From assembly GCA_963513935.1 (NCBI GenBank), contig OY740768.1:65328786-65392785 (forward strand): DNA of 64,000 bases, given 5' to 3'. Shown here in pieces: positions 49,490 through 61,210 of this stretch (positions are counted from its first letter, which is position 1; the number at the start of each line of letters is the position of its first letter). Source of the DNA: Aphrophora alni. Lineage: Eukaryota > Arthropoda > Insecta > Hemiptera > Aphrophoridae. A program made the position numbers and the translations under genes. The notes beneath the pieces were generated by a model that saw nothing but the letters and a program-made list of their open reading frames with translations, searched no databases and was not told the DNA's origin.

Positions 49490-49870
49490 AACAGAAGTTC
49501 ACCTAACAAAATTGAGGTAGTTAGTCCCAAAGTCGACTCAATGTCAAAATTAGACAGTAAATTCTTAAGTAAATAATGAAGTTATTTATGACTTTTGTTT
49601 TACACATAAATCAAAACATTTATATTGTATTTGAAAAATAACTTCATAGATGTTGTTTGTTACCTAACAATGCCACGGTAGTTAGCCTCAATGTCGTGTC
49701 ATTGTCAATAATGACATAAAATGTTAATTATTATTATTGTTGTTAAATGTAGGTATAGAGTTTAGTTTTTTACATATACATTTTTTTTTTTGCAAATAAC
49801 ATCATAAACGTTTATTGTTTAGCTAACAATGTCGTGTCATTATAAAAATGACATAAAAATGTTATCACTA
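49490..49870 (+). repeat. Degenerate tandem repeat, three units of about 160 bp
   Basis: ACCTAACAAAATTG (49501), ACCTAACAATGCC (49662) and AGCTAACAATGTCG (49822) recur at a spacing of 160-161 bp. The last two are followed by CAATGTCGTGTCATT and AATGACATAAAA. Units are strongly diverged. Confidence 0.65.
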
Positions 49871-51967
49871 AGAAATGTACAGACTTTATATTTTCAAATA
49901 AATTTTCCATATTTGTTTTATTTGATAAAAAAAACACAGAAAACGAAGATTTCATTAATTGAACCATGGTCATTTTCACGAGATTCTTTCTCTATAGTCC
50001 GATGTGGAATATCTCAAAATTTGGAAGTAGGTATTTCAACAAATTTTAGTAAAATGTGAAAGCATATAAACCCAAAACCAAATAAACACCCTTCACTTAA
50101 AAGAAAATAAACTTAGCTGTCACTTGGAAAAGAAATTTTAAAACATAGAACCCAATTTGTGAAGATATAATCCTTCACTTTTCACAAATATTTAATGGAA
50201 ATATCAGACAGCTACCCTGGTTTTCACTTTTTTTTGCGTACTACAGTATTACTGTTTTACGCGATGTTTTTGTAACCTAGTTTTTATTACATTGCCACCA
50301 TTACAAACATAAATTTCCCTTTTCTCTTACAATAGATTCAATTAAATTTTTTTATAATAATTATTTTTACTCGTACCAATTTCTGATTCGGAATGGTGAC
50401 TCGAAATCATTTGTGACTAGACAAAACTGAAGAGTTATTGCACATACCAATCGAAGAAGGAATAATGTAACAACTTGCTTCCGCAGTTGCGAAGAGTACA
50501 ATGCAAAATATTCACCAGTTTCGTAAATTATACAGAAGAAGAAGAAGTGAAAGTATGCAATCATCAATTAGTTAAACCCGAGAGACCTGTCACCTCATTA
50601 TATCATACAGTACAGTGCATCGTCCTCAATAGAAGGGACTGTCGAATTGTTATTGGCTTTAGAAAGAAACTTATTGCCAACGACATTTTTTGAAATATTT
50701 CAATTACTTGACGATACATCTGTAGTAAATTGAAATACAAATTATTTGTAGTCGATTGAGATTTTCTAGTACAATCTGAAATACAGACACCCCCGGTAAC
50801 AATAACATCACATTCAACACGAGTTGTATGCTTTATTATATATATAATTGGATAGTTTAATAAGATGTAAAGTTGAATACATGTCCTTTTGAGATTGTAG
50901 AAGACAAATACAACATTAAGTATAATTTAGTCTTTATTAAATTATTTATAACATTTCAAACTTCCATAATCACTTACGGCGTAATGTGGAACATCTTCAA
51001 CAAATAGGAAACAAAAGCTTGACCAAGGAGAACGGAAAACACATATTTTGAACTGTCATCAATGTGAAAATTCCCCTATTAATATTTTTCCTTGGTTTTT
51101 CTCATTTTACTTTCTCATATATATATATATAGGTGAAAAATCAGTGCAGAGTTTTTCGCATAAATATCAGTTTAGATGTTCCCATGAGTCCAAAAAGAGT
51201 AGTTTTGGGAAATACAAGTATATGTATCTCGTTCAGCTTCTATCCTCTACAGCCACGAATGGACAGATTTTAACCATTTTTTGCCATATCTCAGGACAAT
51301 TTTCTCTTCATCATTGTGAAGGTAAATCAAAATTGACAAGGTGTCGATAAATCAAAATTACAGAGTATTTATCATAAGACAATATTGATAAAATTTTGCC
51401 CTAAATACCTAAACAAACCGTTTTAGGAGCCATATTTAAAGAAATTCCGATTTGTATGTTATCACTAAAAACAAAAAACTTGCTACGAGGTAATTTCTCA
51501 TAATTGGCTCTACCTATTTTATTTTCCAAACCCAAACCAGCTTACAAAGTAGAACACAATGGAAAATTACCGTTAATGAATAATTTCCCCGAAACGTAAA
51601 GCAACCTTGACCGACACCATGATTTAATCTTATAATATTTTAAAGTAAGTGTGACCATATTTAAATGTATAAGTATAGTTTAGAATAATTTACAAACTCT
51701 AAAACGACATTCATAGTTAATTTTCACTTTTTTTTTTACCAATAACTAATAAACTGAATATTTGGCTTCGAATACATTTTGGTTGTTAGGTTAATTGAAA
51801 TATGTGAATGGGTGTGGGAGGAAGTTAATGTTGCAGTAGGGGCTACCGATACTACGCGTATATGTTAATTATGCAACTTTTAATTTAGAAAATGTCAATA
51901 TGTTTTCAACAGCATGTTCTATTTTATGTCAACTGTTAAAATAAACTGTGTAATCATTCGAATAAAT
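49871..51967. other. AT-rich spacer, no gene seen
   Basis: A phrase at about 50005-50050 (CTCAAAATTTGGAAGTA) recurs at 57226, indicating another scrap of the family B type. No coding support. Confidence 0.45.
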
Positions 51968-52181
51968 AAATTCGAATCTTTATTGTGAATTTCACCACAG
52001 TGCTCAACAAGATTGTATCTTAATATGGCTTCCCGGTCAACTAAGCAAAACCTCCTCCGTAAGTTAAGTTTAAAATTAAGTTTATTAAAAGTAGATATTC
52101 AATTTCTTAAAACTCATAGTTTTAGGTTTAATTTTATTTCATTAGTAGATATGTAAGTTTAGATTTAGTTTATAAGCAAGA

Positions 52182-52224
52182 CCCTCCGATGATGATAACC
52201 ATGTTATCGAAATGTACATCAGGG
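52182..52224 (+). ncRNA. Hammerhead-ribozyme-like motif, unit 1
   Basis: As RNA, helix I is CCCU/AGGG (52182-52185 with 52221-52224). The core is CCGAUGA in place of CUGAUGA. Helix II is GAUAAC-CAU-GUUAUC, six pairs, followed by GAA. Helix III is the self-complementary AUGUACAU (a two-pair stem with a GUAC loop, or a dimer). The cleavable triplet is AUC ending at 52220. Departures: U4 of the core is C, and one U is unpaired between A9 and helix II. Both would be expected to weaken or abolish cleavage, so this may be a relic. Confidence 0.6.
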
Positions 52225-52522
52225 CATTTAGTGGAAATAATTAATAAAGAACAATTAATCAGATAATTGTGTTTTATTTTAAAGTTTCTAGTGATTGTGC
52301 TTAGGGGCAAATTCGAATCATTATTGTGAATTTCACCACAGTGCTCAACAAGATTGTATCTTAGTATGGCTTCCCGGTCAACTAAGCAAAATCTCTTCCG
52401 TAAGTTAAGTTTAAAATTAAGTTTATTAAAAGTAGATATTCAATTTCTTCAAAATCATAGTTTTAGGTTTAATTTTATTTCATTAGTAGATATGTAAGTT
52501 TAGATTTAGTTTATAAGCAAGA

Positions 52523-52565
52523 CCCTCCGATGATGATAACCATGTTATCGAAATGTACATCAGGG
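52523..52565 (+). ncRNA. Hammerhead-ribozyme-like motif, unit 2
   Basis: Identical to the motif in unit 1, exactly 341 bp downstream. Predicted cleavage after 52561 would release a 341-nt monomer (52221-52561). Confidence 0.6.
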
Positions 52566-52667
52566 CATTTAGTGGAAATAATTAATAAAGAACAATTAAT
52601 CAGATAATTGTGTTTTATTTTAAAGTTTCTAGTGATTGTGGTTAGGTGCAAATTCGAATCATTATTA

Positions 52668-55494
52668 CAAAAATATATGTTTAATATGTTCATAGAAAAA
52701 CTCAAAATCAATTTTTACCTCGGCATAAATTTCTCTTTTTATTATGTATATTTGAGGAAGTAAAAATCTATGTGTAAGAAAATGATATCATGTGGTTAGA
52801 AGTGATCTTAAGTTCAAAGCCGCAAATTAATATACATTACTCTTTGCAGTTATTGATATTTATTGGTGGGATTATTAAAAGCCAAAACCTGTCAATATCT
52901 CCTTCATGATATTCAAAACTTAAAAAATAACAAATTCTCATATCTTTTCCCCCCTACTGCAGAGTGAAAGATTGATATTTTCATTACAAAAGTACTAAAA
53001 ATAAAGTGTCTACAGTCATTTGAATGCATTAGATACCATAAATAACTGAAGTAATGTACCTTCATCTACTTGGAATGATAAATGCGTCTAGTATCAATCA
53101 CGGACGTCATCTATGATACTCTATAAACTCTCATAGTCTTCATTTCATTTAATTAATTCATTCTTAACAATGTCCCAAGACTTTCTTCAGATAGCTTTCT
53201 TTGGAATGGCCGACAATTGATTGTACAACACGATACTTTGTAGTGAAGCGTGCTCTCCGTACAACCGCTCTAGACACGAACATTTATTAAAGGAAACGTT
53301 TTCAAGTTCTGAAGAGAAAAGTCATACATTCTTCATCAGATCAAATGGAAAGAAAGTTTGAGATCAAGGCATGCATTATTGAATCATGTGGCAGACAGAA
53401 ACTATAAGTGTCACTGCATCAAAGATAAATTACAATGCTGACCTAGCTTACTTTACTCGTAGTATCCATGTCATCGAGATGATGAAGGGGACAAAATTAA
53501 AGATATTCGTGTTCCTCGAGTCCACGAAAAGTATTTTTCATTATAAAATGATAAGCAACCTGACTCTTCTCTTTAAAAATGTTTAATCAATTATGATTGT
53601 AATTAAATTTGATTGTTGCAGCTCAAAATTCGATAGGAACGAAAAATACCCAAACAAAGAGAGAAAATTTATATTAAAATATATTGTACAACTATTTTAG
53701 TTAAAATAAGCTCAGTTTACGCCAATAAGATTCAAATCATCCTAAGTGGTTTTGAAGGTACAATATTGTTGTTAGTAGTTGTATTTTAGAAATAAGTAAT
53801 TGATTTTAATTAAAATTTGATGAAATGTAAAGCGTAATAACTCGCACCAAATTACAAAACCGGTTACAGTTAAAGGATAACGTCAAATAAAATAACAAAA
53901 ATAAAAACATTGTGACATATTTTATTTCATTTTAAAATATGATCGTTAGACTATTAACAGTGTCAGTGTAAGTGTTTCAATGGGTCGCAATAACTAAAAT
54001 GTTTCTATACTAAATTTGCTAAAATATTATGCAGACATACGACCTAAGTTTCTCATCTCAACAGACAAATTTCAAAATACTGTAATTGAGGGAAATGCAT
54101 AATCCAAACGAGGATAAATTAAGTGTATTTAATATATTTGAATGAATATAGTCTGTTCTGAATACGTTTTTAAAGTGCTAAATATATCGAAAACCGAACA
54201 TTTTACACAAATACTATTTTGAAACAACCTGCGCGAAAGTATTTGCAGAACATATAATCATAATCGCCATCACTGCATTACGTTTGTCTATTTCGGACCA
54301 ACTTGTGCCCTGATTTTAATGCTAGCTGAGCACTATTGCATGCATGTACAAACCACAGATTCGATTGTATGCGCACATATTAACCTTGATTACTGAATGG
54401 CCTCCATTAAACTCTTGGCAATAAATTGACTCTGAAAACCCTCAGTTAAAGTCTTTGAATGTCTCATACATCATTAGGTACGTAATGACCGTCGAAACTG
54501 AGAACTGTAGAGTAAAAGGATTCATGTGGGGACTAAATTACAGTAAAGTATTTAACCCAACTCAGAGAAAGTCGAAAGCTTCAGTATGAACCACAGACTT
54601 TCCCATAGCGTCGTCCTGATTGATAATCTGATCTGTGACCTTAGCAACGAAAGTCCATCTTTATAGTAAAAACTAATTTCCCATTCATTCTACATAGAGT
54701 TCCTATATGATAGTTAAGATGGAAGGTTAAATTGTTTTCATCTGACATTCGTATAACTTAACTTTGCGTTACACAACGAATTCATAGTTCTGACTGGAAC
54801 CCCACTACATCACACACAAGAATATAAGGAACTTTTTTTTTACACTCAGTGCTCCTAAAAAAGGCATATTTTGGGAGTTTGGGCGGTTTTTGAAAATATT
54901 AAAAATGTAAACATAGGTCAAGTGAAACATCATTTTAAAGGTCTTTTAAAAGTAAAAATTTTGGAAAATGTTTTGACGTACTTCGTCCCGTTTCAACATG
55001 GCGGCCATAAATGTACAAAATTTTGGTTTTTGTAATTTTATTTATTACCACTAGACTATCTTATTCTCAAACAACAAAATTTTACCAAACATTGCTGATG
55101 CAATACGCTTTCAAACAATGAATAAATTGAAACATTTAGAATGTTTGATGATTTAAGAGCCAACTTTAAAAAAGTTTCAAATAGCAATGTAGGTCGTGTG
55201 GTATATCAAATTAAAGGACTATCAAAGCTGAACATTTGTTTATGTAAAATTTGGGAATACATTTTACTTGTTTCATGACCTTTTTTGTCAATAAATGGAA
55301 AGCGTGAGGAAAATATAAATAAATTTATATTAGGCATTATTATTCATAAGGAATAAAAACCTACAATCAGTAAAAAATCACTGTTGTATTCCCCATGAAG
55401 ATTTAAAGAAATAATACTCAATATTTTGACTTACCAATATAAAACCTAAAGAAGATAAGCATGAATATGTGCGACTACCTTATACGTATGTATT
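52668..55494. other. Spacer, no gene assigned
   Basis: About 54830-55300 contains CAACATGGCGGCCATAAATG and similar phrases often seen in terminal parts of insect DNA transposons. It may be the degraded 5' part of the transposase remnant that follows. Nothing else is supported. Confidence 0.4.
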
Positions 55495-56345
55495 GATCAA
55501 AGTCTCTTTAGAGTGCTTACAAAACTACACAGATGGCGCAGTTTTGTATGCAAAACGATATTCAGAGCTAGAATATCATTCTCAAATGGTATTTCAGAGA
55601 TTGGTTTCTCAAGTGCGTGAAACAGGACAAGTATAACCAGAGTAAAACAATAATAAGAAAACTGAGAGGACTGTAAGGCGCCTGAGGTTTTGGCAGCAGT
55701 GCAGTGAATCCTCACCATTCTACCAGAAGATTATCTATTGACTCTCCAATTGGCCATATGGATGATATTAAAAGATTATAAGTCTTACCGCATGTGTCTG
55801 GACATTTTGTATTTGGGACAGAGAACAGGTACAACTTCCTTTGATGTGACGAGGGTACATTTCGTAATAACGGAGAAGTTTACCGTCATAATACGAGGTA
55901 ATGGGGTTTAGAAAACCCAAATTGGGTGCAGTAATTGGACAATCAAAAGTATTGGGTTTTATATACTTGGTAATAATTTTTTCGAAGGAAAAATCATAAA
56001 CGAAGATATTTTACCATATCCTTTTTGTTAAATATCTTATCAAATTTGTTATTAGAAGTTCCAGTAGAATGTAGACAGGGCCACCGCTCACTATGTCCTT
56101 AACGTTCTTCTAACGCTTGATCAACAAACCCTAAAAAATGGAGGTAGTCCAGGTAAATTCATAAATTCGATATGTTTGGACTCTTACTTATGGGGTGGAC
56201 TCAAAAATATATTTTAGCCGACAAGAAGGGAATATATGATATTACGAGTATGGAATGCAGTGGCATCAATAAATGGCGAGGCAATATTCCTTGAAGTGGA
56301 TTCCTTTCCAACAAGAGTTGAACATTAAATTAGGAACAGCGAAAA
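55495..56345 (+). pseudogene. Decayed Tc1/mariner-like transposase remnant (copy 2)
   Basis: A plus-strand stretch reads YTDGAVLYAKRYSELEYHSQ and then VFQRLVSQVRETG at about 55530-55640, the N-terminal helix-turn-helix region of this insect transposase family. It is followed by a block with the spacing of the second HTH (about 55680-55790). Further on, VPVECRQGHRSL and then INSICLDSYLWGGLKNIF (about 56165-56215) match the DGAPaH and SPDLtplDffLWGxlK boxes. The catalytic aspartates are largely replaced and stops are frequent, so this is a dead copy. Confidence 0.6.
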
Positions 56346-58404
56346 GCATTTTGAGTATCTTTAGAATTTAAAGATAAACTGTTTGGAATCGTATTTAAAG
56401 TTAAGATTTTTTATTTGATTTTAACTTCCTAAATTTAAGCAAAATATTGGTAGTGTTGTAATTAGTTAAAATTTTTATTCATTTGCATTATTAACAAAAA
56501 TCAAATATTAATGTATTTTGTTGTGACATAACAATTTTCGAAATATTCTATATATAAATAGTCACGATTATGAAATGATTATTAAACAAATTATAATTTC
56601 AAGTAGAATGGTGTAAACTACATATCAGCAAAAAATTTGGACTGCATTACCTCAATCCATTATTTAAATTTTTTTATAACTAAGCATTTTAAGCTTTATT
56701 GGAACGTGTTTCATTTATTTTAACTTTTTGAATAAAAGCCACTGTTCATAAAATCTAAGTATTACATTTAGACCATTTAAAAACTATAATCATGATTTAT
56801 TTAATATTTTAAACACGATTTAGAACCATAATTTTCACTGACACACGTTGGTTTGTACGTTTCACACATTTAATGGGAATGTGGAGTTGAGATAACTTCA
56901 ATAACAGTTTTGAAAATTCATTTAAAGTAATTCACGTATAATTTCCGAGTTGGATATTTAGGATAAAATATTACGTTTGTGGAACTTTTCGACTGAATGA
57001 ATGTTTTCTCGTATAAATCTATTCTTTTAAACGATAGGTAAAACATTTTACAATGTCACAAATACATAGTATAAAGAGTTACGTGATGAAGAAAAGCCAG
57101 TGTTATGTCGGAAAAATATACAGTTTAAGGTCCACTATTCCAAAACATCTCTGAGCGTTGCTTCTACAGCCCATAAGAGTGACCATTTTAATCAAATTAG
57201 ATATACCTCGGTACTTCTCGATAACTCAAAATTTGGAAGTATCTACCATAAGACAAATCACAAAATTCCGCTTTACACAAAATTGACTGAGAGTATTTTG
57301 ATCAAATTTTACTAAAATATGTACCTCCAACAAAATGTATCTATTGCATATATCCTAAATTTCCGGTTTGTGAGTAAAAACAAAAATCAGTTATGGAGCT
57401 ATTATAAAATACATAGATTCTACCAATTTCAATCAAATTTTGGTGAAGTGTAAAAATTAATGACCCAAATCAGTGTGCAAAATCACTAATTATCGTTAAG
57501 TAAGCTTAATAATTTTTTTTTAAACACTTGGACCTTCGATTAAACTTGATTTTGTCTTATAATATTTAGAATGCAGGTGGAGAAAGTTTAATTTTACATA
57601 TTATATTGTTTCAAATAATATACAAAATCTAAGGCAGCGCCCCTGGTTGATTTTCACTTTTTACCATCAACTACCATGATTTTTTTGGCGACTAATGGAT
57701 TTATTTGGTTAGTATTTGGATTGTAAATGGGTTTCTCCAAAGTTTTTGCGCCGGGTCGACAGAAATCTCTTCTTGAGACAGATCAATGAATTGGTTCTCC
57801 TAATTAAGGACATTGTATTGTTTTAAATAACTATTGTTATTGTTGTTTTAATTATGGCTCAATAATTCTTTTTAAACTAAACTCTACACAATGGAAAATT
57901 AAAATCTACGATATTTGTTACAAAGATAACTACGAACAAAATAATGAGCTCAAAGTAAAGACGGATTTTATTATATTTTCGGCGTTCCTGTGAAGCAGTA
58001 TTATTTACACACACGTGAGCCTCACAAGAGAATCCGTCCGTACGTAACGACATCATGAATCTAAAGCAAGATAAAATCTTTGTCACAAATAAAAATGTTA
58101 CTTATTCAAGTCTACTGTACTGCTGTGCTGTGTATTTTACCTTTATATATTAGATAGGATTGTAATTCAATAATTACTGATGCTATTGCGGCTATATATA
58201 TATATATTAAAGTATATATGAAATAAATTGTACAAAACAATGCTCAAACTTTCTCGCATGTCCATTCACAAAGCCAGAAATAATATACGCTCTATATCCA
58301 CAACTATACTATTTACACGTGGGAAATTTTTAAAAAAATGTAATTTTCCTTTTTACGAAGTATTTTCCAATGTATATCTTATGGCAGATAAATTGAAAAG
58401 CCCC
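56346..58404. other. Spacer with family B traces, no gene assigned
   Basis: About 57115-57640 resembles family B in wording. No coding exon is supported. Confidence 0.45.
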
Positions 58405-58858
58405 CCCCCCCCCCCGACCAACTATATGCAAATTTCTTTACACATTTTTACACATAAAGCCTTCTGTTACACTTAAATAAAGCCTTACCTTACTTTTCTT
58501 GTAGCATAAACTTGTCCCGCGAGTAAATCATATTGATTGAACCTAGTTTTTAATGATGCTGTTATTTTAGTTTTGCCTACGATTCCTGAATTGTAATTCA
58601 CATGTTTTTGCACACTGGTTTTGATCATATATATTTTTTAATCAGTGTGCAAAAAATGAAAATTACAATCCATGAATTGTAGGCAAAAACAAAAATAACA
58701 TCGTCGTTGAAAACTCGGTTAATTCAAATACGATTTAAACGTGGAACGAGTTTATGCTACAAGAAAAGCAAGCTAAGGCTTTATTTAAATATAAATATGT
58801 GTAACAGATAAAAGACTTTATCTGTAAATGTTTTTTAGATATATTTGGTAGGGAGAGC
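58405..58858. mobile_element. Palindromic fold-back MITE, about 450 bp
   Basis: The left arm (58405-58636) pairs with the right arm (about 58643-58858) along nearly the whole length. Matched landmarks include TCTGTTACAC, AAATAAAGCCTTA, CTTTTCTTGTAGCATAAACT, GTTTTTGCCTAC, GAATTGTAATT and TTTTTGCACACTG, leaving only a short AT loop. A 15-C run (58401-58415) overlaps the left end. No coding capacity and no certain target duplication. Confidence 0.85.
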
Positions 58859-58919
58859 TACTAATAACTTATGTTTAAGTTCTTAGAGGCTACATTTTAA
58901 CATAATTTGATATAATCGT

Positions 58920-59230
58920 TAGAGTCCATTTTTAGAAAATCGGAATATCGAGTTCTGGCCGTATTACAGTTAGCCGTAAATTTTGACTTTTCGAGAGGGG
59001 ATATAAATAAAAAAGCCTCGAGATATGGCCAAATATGCCCACATATCAAATTTAGTCTACATTAAAATCAGTCTACTCATTTTGGTAGCGGAGTATACCA
59101 CACATAATACATAATACAACATTAAAAAAAAATCTCGTTTTATAGCACGAAACATACAAATTATTCCTTAAATTTGACATCAAATTTTGACCTATTATAT
59201 ACTTTGTTCTGTATGTATATGTGAGAAAGT
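58920..59230 (+). repeat. Dispersed repeat family B copy
   Basis: It shares AAAAAAGCCTCGAGATATGG, ATATGCCCACATA and the closing TATGTGAGAAAGTAAAAA with the copies near 6.95 and 23.6 kb. Confidence 0.6.
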
Positions 59231-59250
59231 AAAAATAGATAAAGTTAGTG

Positions 59251-59446
59251 GGTATAGTGGTTCATGGCGTCAATAGTCATGAAAGTAAAGTGTTATTCCG
59301 TGTAATTTATTATGGAAAAAATAGGCACAAAATCATCTCGTTAGCAATCTTTTCGATAACTGTTGTAATTTTGTTCATGCTTTTTTCGCCACCTCCGTGT
59401 GCGCAGTCATTCCTCAGATTAGGTTATTTTATGGATTTAGTCATAG
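59251..59446 (+). CDS. Weak candidate exon ending at a consensus donor
   Basis: The plus frame is open from about 59248 and ends at CATAG|GTAAGC (59447). It encodes a hydrophobic segment (ISLAIFSITVVILFMLF) followed by SPPPCAQSFLRLGYF. The segment is somewhat GC-richer than its surroundings. No good acceptor is visible upstream and it directly follows a repeat, so it could be repeat-derived. Confidence 0.22.
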
Positions 59447-60101
59447 GTAAGCAAAACACGAAACGATATCTATTTTTTTGTAAAAATTTGCAATTCCGTC
59501 TATAGACTTTGAAGAATTGGAGAAACATAGCATATTGGTATAAAAGTAACAAAAATATATTTTTTTAAATATTACATACTTTCGTTGTAGCTAATTATTG
59601 TATCTGATTATTATTGTATCCGATTCCGATAACTATTGACATTCTTTTCGACCTTACACATATATAGCTATGGATTCTGTCAGCTTACGCAGCCCCCCAC
59701 CTACGCACGCACACCTACCCCTTCCTCGTCATTGTTTACTGACTCTCCCACTGGAGTACATTTTATAAAATCATGATACTGTAATCACTTCGAAGTGTTT
59801 CCTTTTTCATTCTATCTCATTTTCAACGACAGTAACAAAATGCCATTAAGCTATAGTTATGTAGATAAAAATACCCATTATCTTAAAAATAACAATTCCA
59901 AAATTAATCTAAATCTATATGAATATACAGTGACTTTAGAAAGTTCTAAGCAATGAAGTAATGAGTTCATTGATGTCAATTGTGCATGAAATAATTGCGC
60001 ATGTGCTACTGCTGGTACTATCCATTGCTCTACATCCTATTATAGTAAGTTTAATATGTTAGGGTCACTGCAAACATTTTACATAAATGTTGTATAATAT
60101 A
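59447..60101. other. AT-rich spacer, no gene seen
   Basis: There is a short C-rich patch at about 59690-59730 and nothing else of note before the TA that borders the next transposon. Confidence 0.5.
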
Positions 60102-61210
60102 CAGTGTGTCCCACGAAGGTATTTACATTTTGAAATAACCACCAAGTACACATGCATCAACCAAATTGTAAGATTTCTTTCATACATATTGGAAACATAT
60201 CATAAAGTGTACCAACAAATGTTTACTCTGATATCTGCAATAGAAATAAAATGGTGGCTGTTGACAAAGATTTATGGTTTAAACGATAGCAAGCAATAAA
60301 ATAAGTTTTTATTCTTATATAGACTTTAATAACTTTTTTATTTAATTTCCACAATATAACAAATAATAAAATTTCTTTTTATGATACAACATGTTTCTTG
60401 ACAAAAAAATCATTCAAATTGAAACCCGTCTACTGCTACGCACTGAAACATCAATTAACAAAAGCCTCAAAGGCATTCATCAAAAGATTTGTAGTATATT
60501 AGTAGTTAACATTGTGTCTACTTACTAAACCATTACGATAAAATGTAGACTCGTCTGAAAACACCAAACAAAGATCCCACTCATTGTCAGTCTCGTAGTT
60601 TTCAATAACTTTGGATTCTGTCTGGGTCGTCTTCAAGAATCCCGTGTACTCTGTGAGGTTTGTGTCTTGATTATTCTATGTACTTTTCGGCCACTTCTAA
60701 GTCAGTTGGATCCAAGCGATACTTTTTCTGTACACTACCAGTTTCAAGTAAGAGCTTCCTCCACTTTGCGATGGACATGACTGAGGGAGGTTCAATCATA
60801 GGATAGGTAACTTGAAATATTCTGTATGATTCTTTGTTCGATCTGCTCTATCGTAAACAACATAGCAAAAAGCTAAAACAAATAGTTAAGTTATCATTGT
60901 TGGCTAAGCAATCACAATAAAAGTTGTCAACAATGGAATGATCTGAAATAAAATAAACAGCTCTTTGTTTTAAAATAACCAGCTGTTTAAACATTTGGAG
61001 CTTTTATGTTATCTTGTTCTCCGGCGGCAGGCGCTGTCCTTTAAACTGCATTTCTATCAACAGCTGCCATTTTAATTCTATTGCAGATATCAGAGTAAAA
61101 ATTTGTTGGTACACGTTTGGATATGTTTCCAATATGTATGAGAAAATCTTACAATTTGCATAAGTACTTGGTGGTTGTTTAAAAATGTAAATACCTTCGG
61201 GGACACACTG
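60102..61210. mobile_element. Tc1/mariner-like DNA transposon with long inverted repeats
   Basis: Terminal inverted repeats run 60102-60291 and 61033-61210. They begin CAGTGTGTCC and share TGTAAGATTT, CATACATATTGGAAACATAT, GTACCAACAAAT and CTCTGATATCTGCAATAGAA. TA flanks both ends (60100-60101 and 61211-61212). At about 1.1 kb, with a damaged transposase inside, it is a recent-looking but dead or helper-dependent copy. Similar decayed transposases occur at 48.6 and 55.5 kb. Confidence 0.9.
60440..60860 (-). pseudogene. Transposase fragment inside the long-TIR transposon
   Basis: The minus-strand translation includes SVMSIAKWRKLLLETGSVQK, the second DNA-binding helix region, and then, after stops, ENYETDNEWDLCLVFSDEST followed by FYRNGLVSRHNVN. 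The latter is the family's FSDEstF..nG.VnRHN box, which carries a catalytic aspartate. Stops at the TAA after KYIE and the TGA after IQSY, and the loss of the downstream catalytic boxes, show it is inactive. It lies centrally between the inverted repeats as expected. Confidence 0.75.

Larger units (their letters stand above)
51968..52667 (+). repeat. Head-to-tail dimer of a 341-bp unit with hammerhead-like motifs (retrozyme-like)
   Basis: TTCGAATC anchors occur at 51971, 52312 and 52653, exactly 341 bp apart. There are two full units and about 15 bp of a third. The units differ at only a handful of positions. No protein frame is present. Each unit carries one copy of a hammerhead-like fold in the same strand. 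Tandem units of a few hundred bases with hammerheads are the hallmark of metazoan retrozymes and of Penelope-element terminal repeats. I infer one of these, without a reverse transcriptase nearby to decide. Confidence 0.75.

Noticed and set aside
53288..53345. CTGATGAAG and GAAAACG-type wording on the minus strand, possibly a second hammerhead
   Set aside because: The helices do not fall in the required positions relative to the core.
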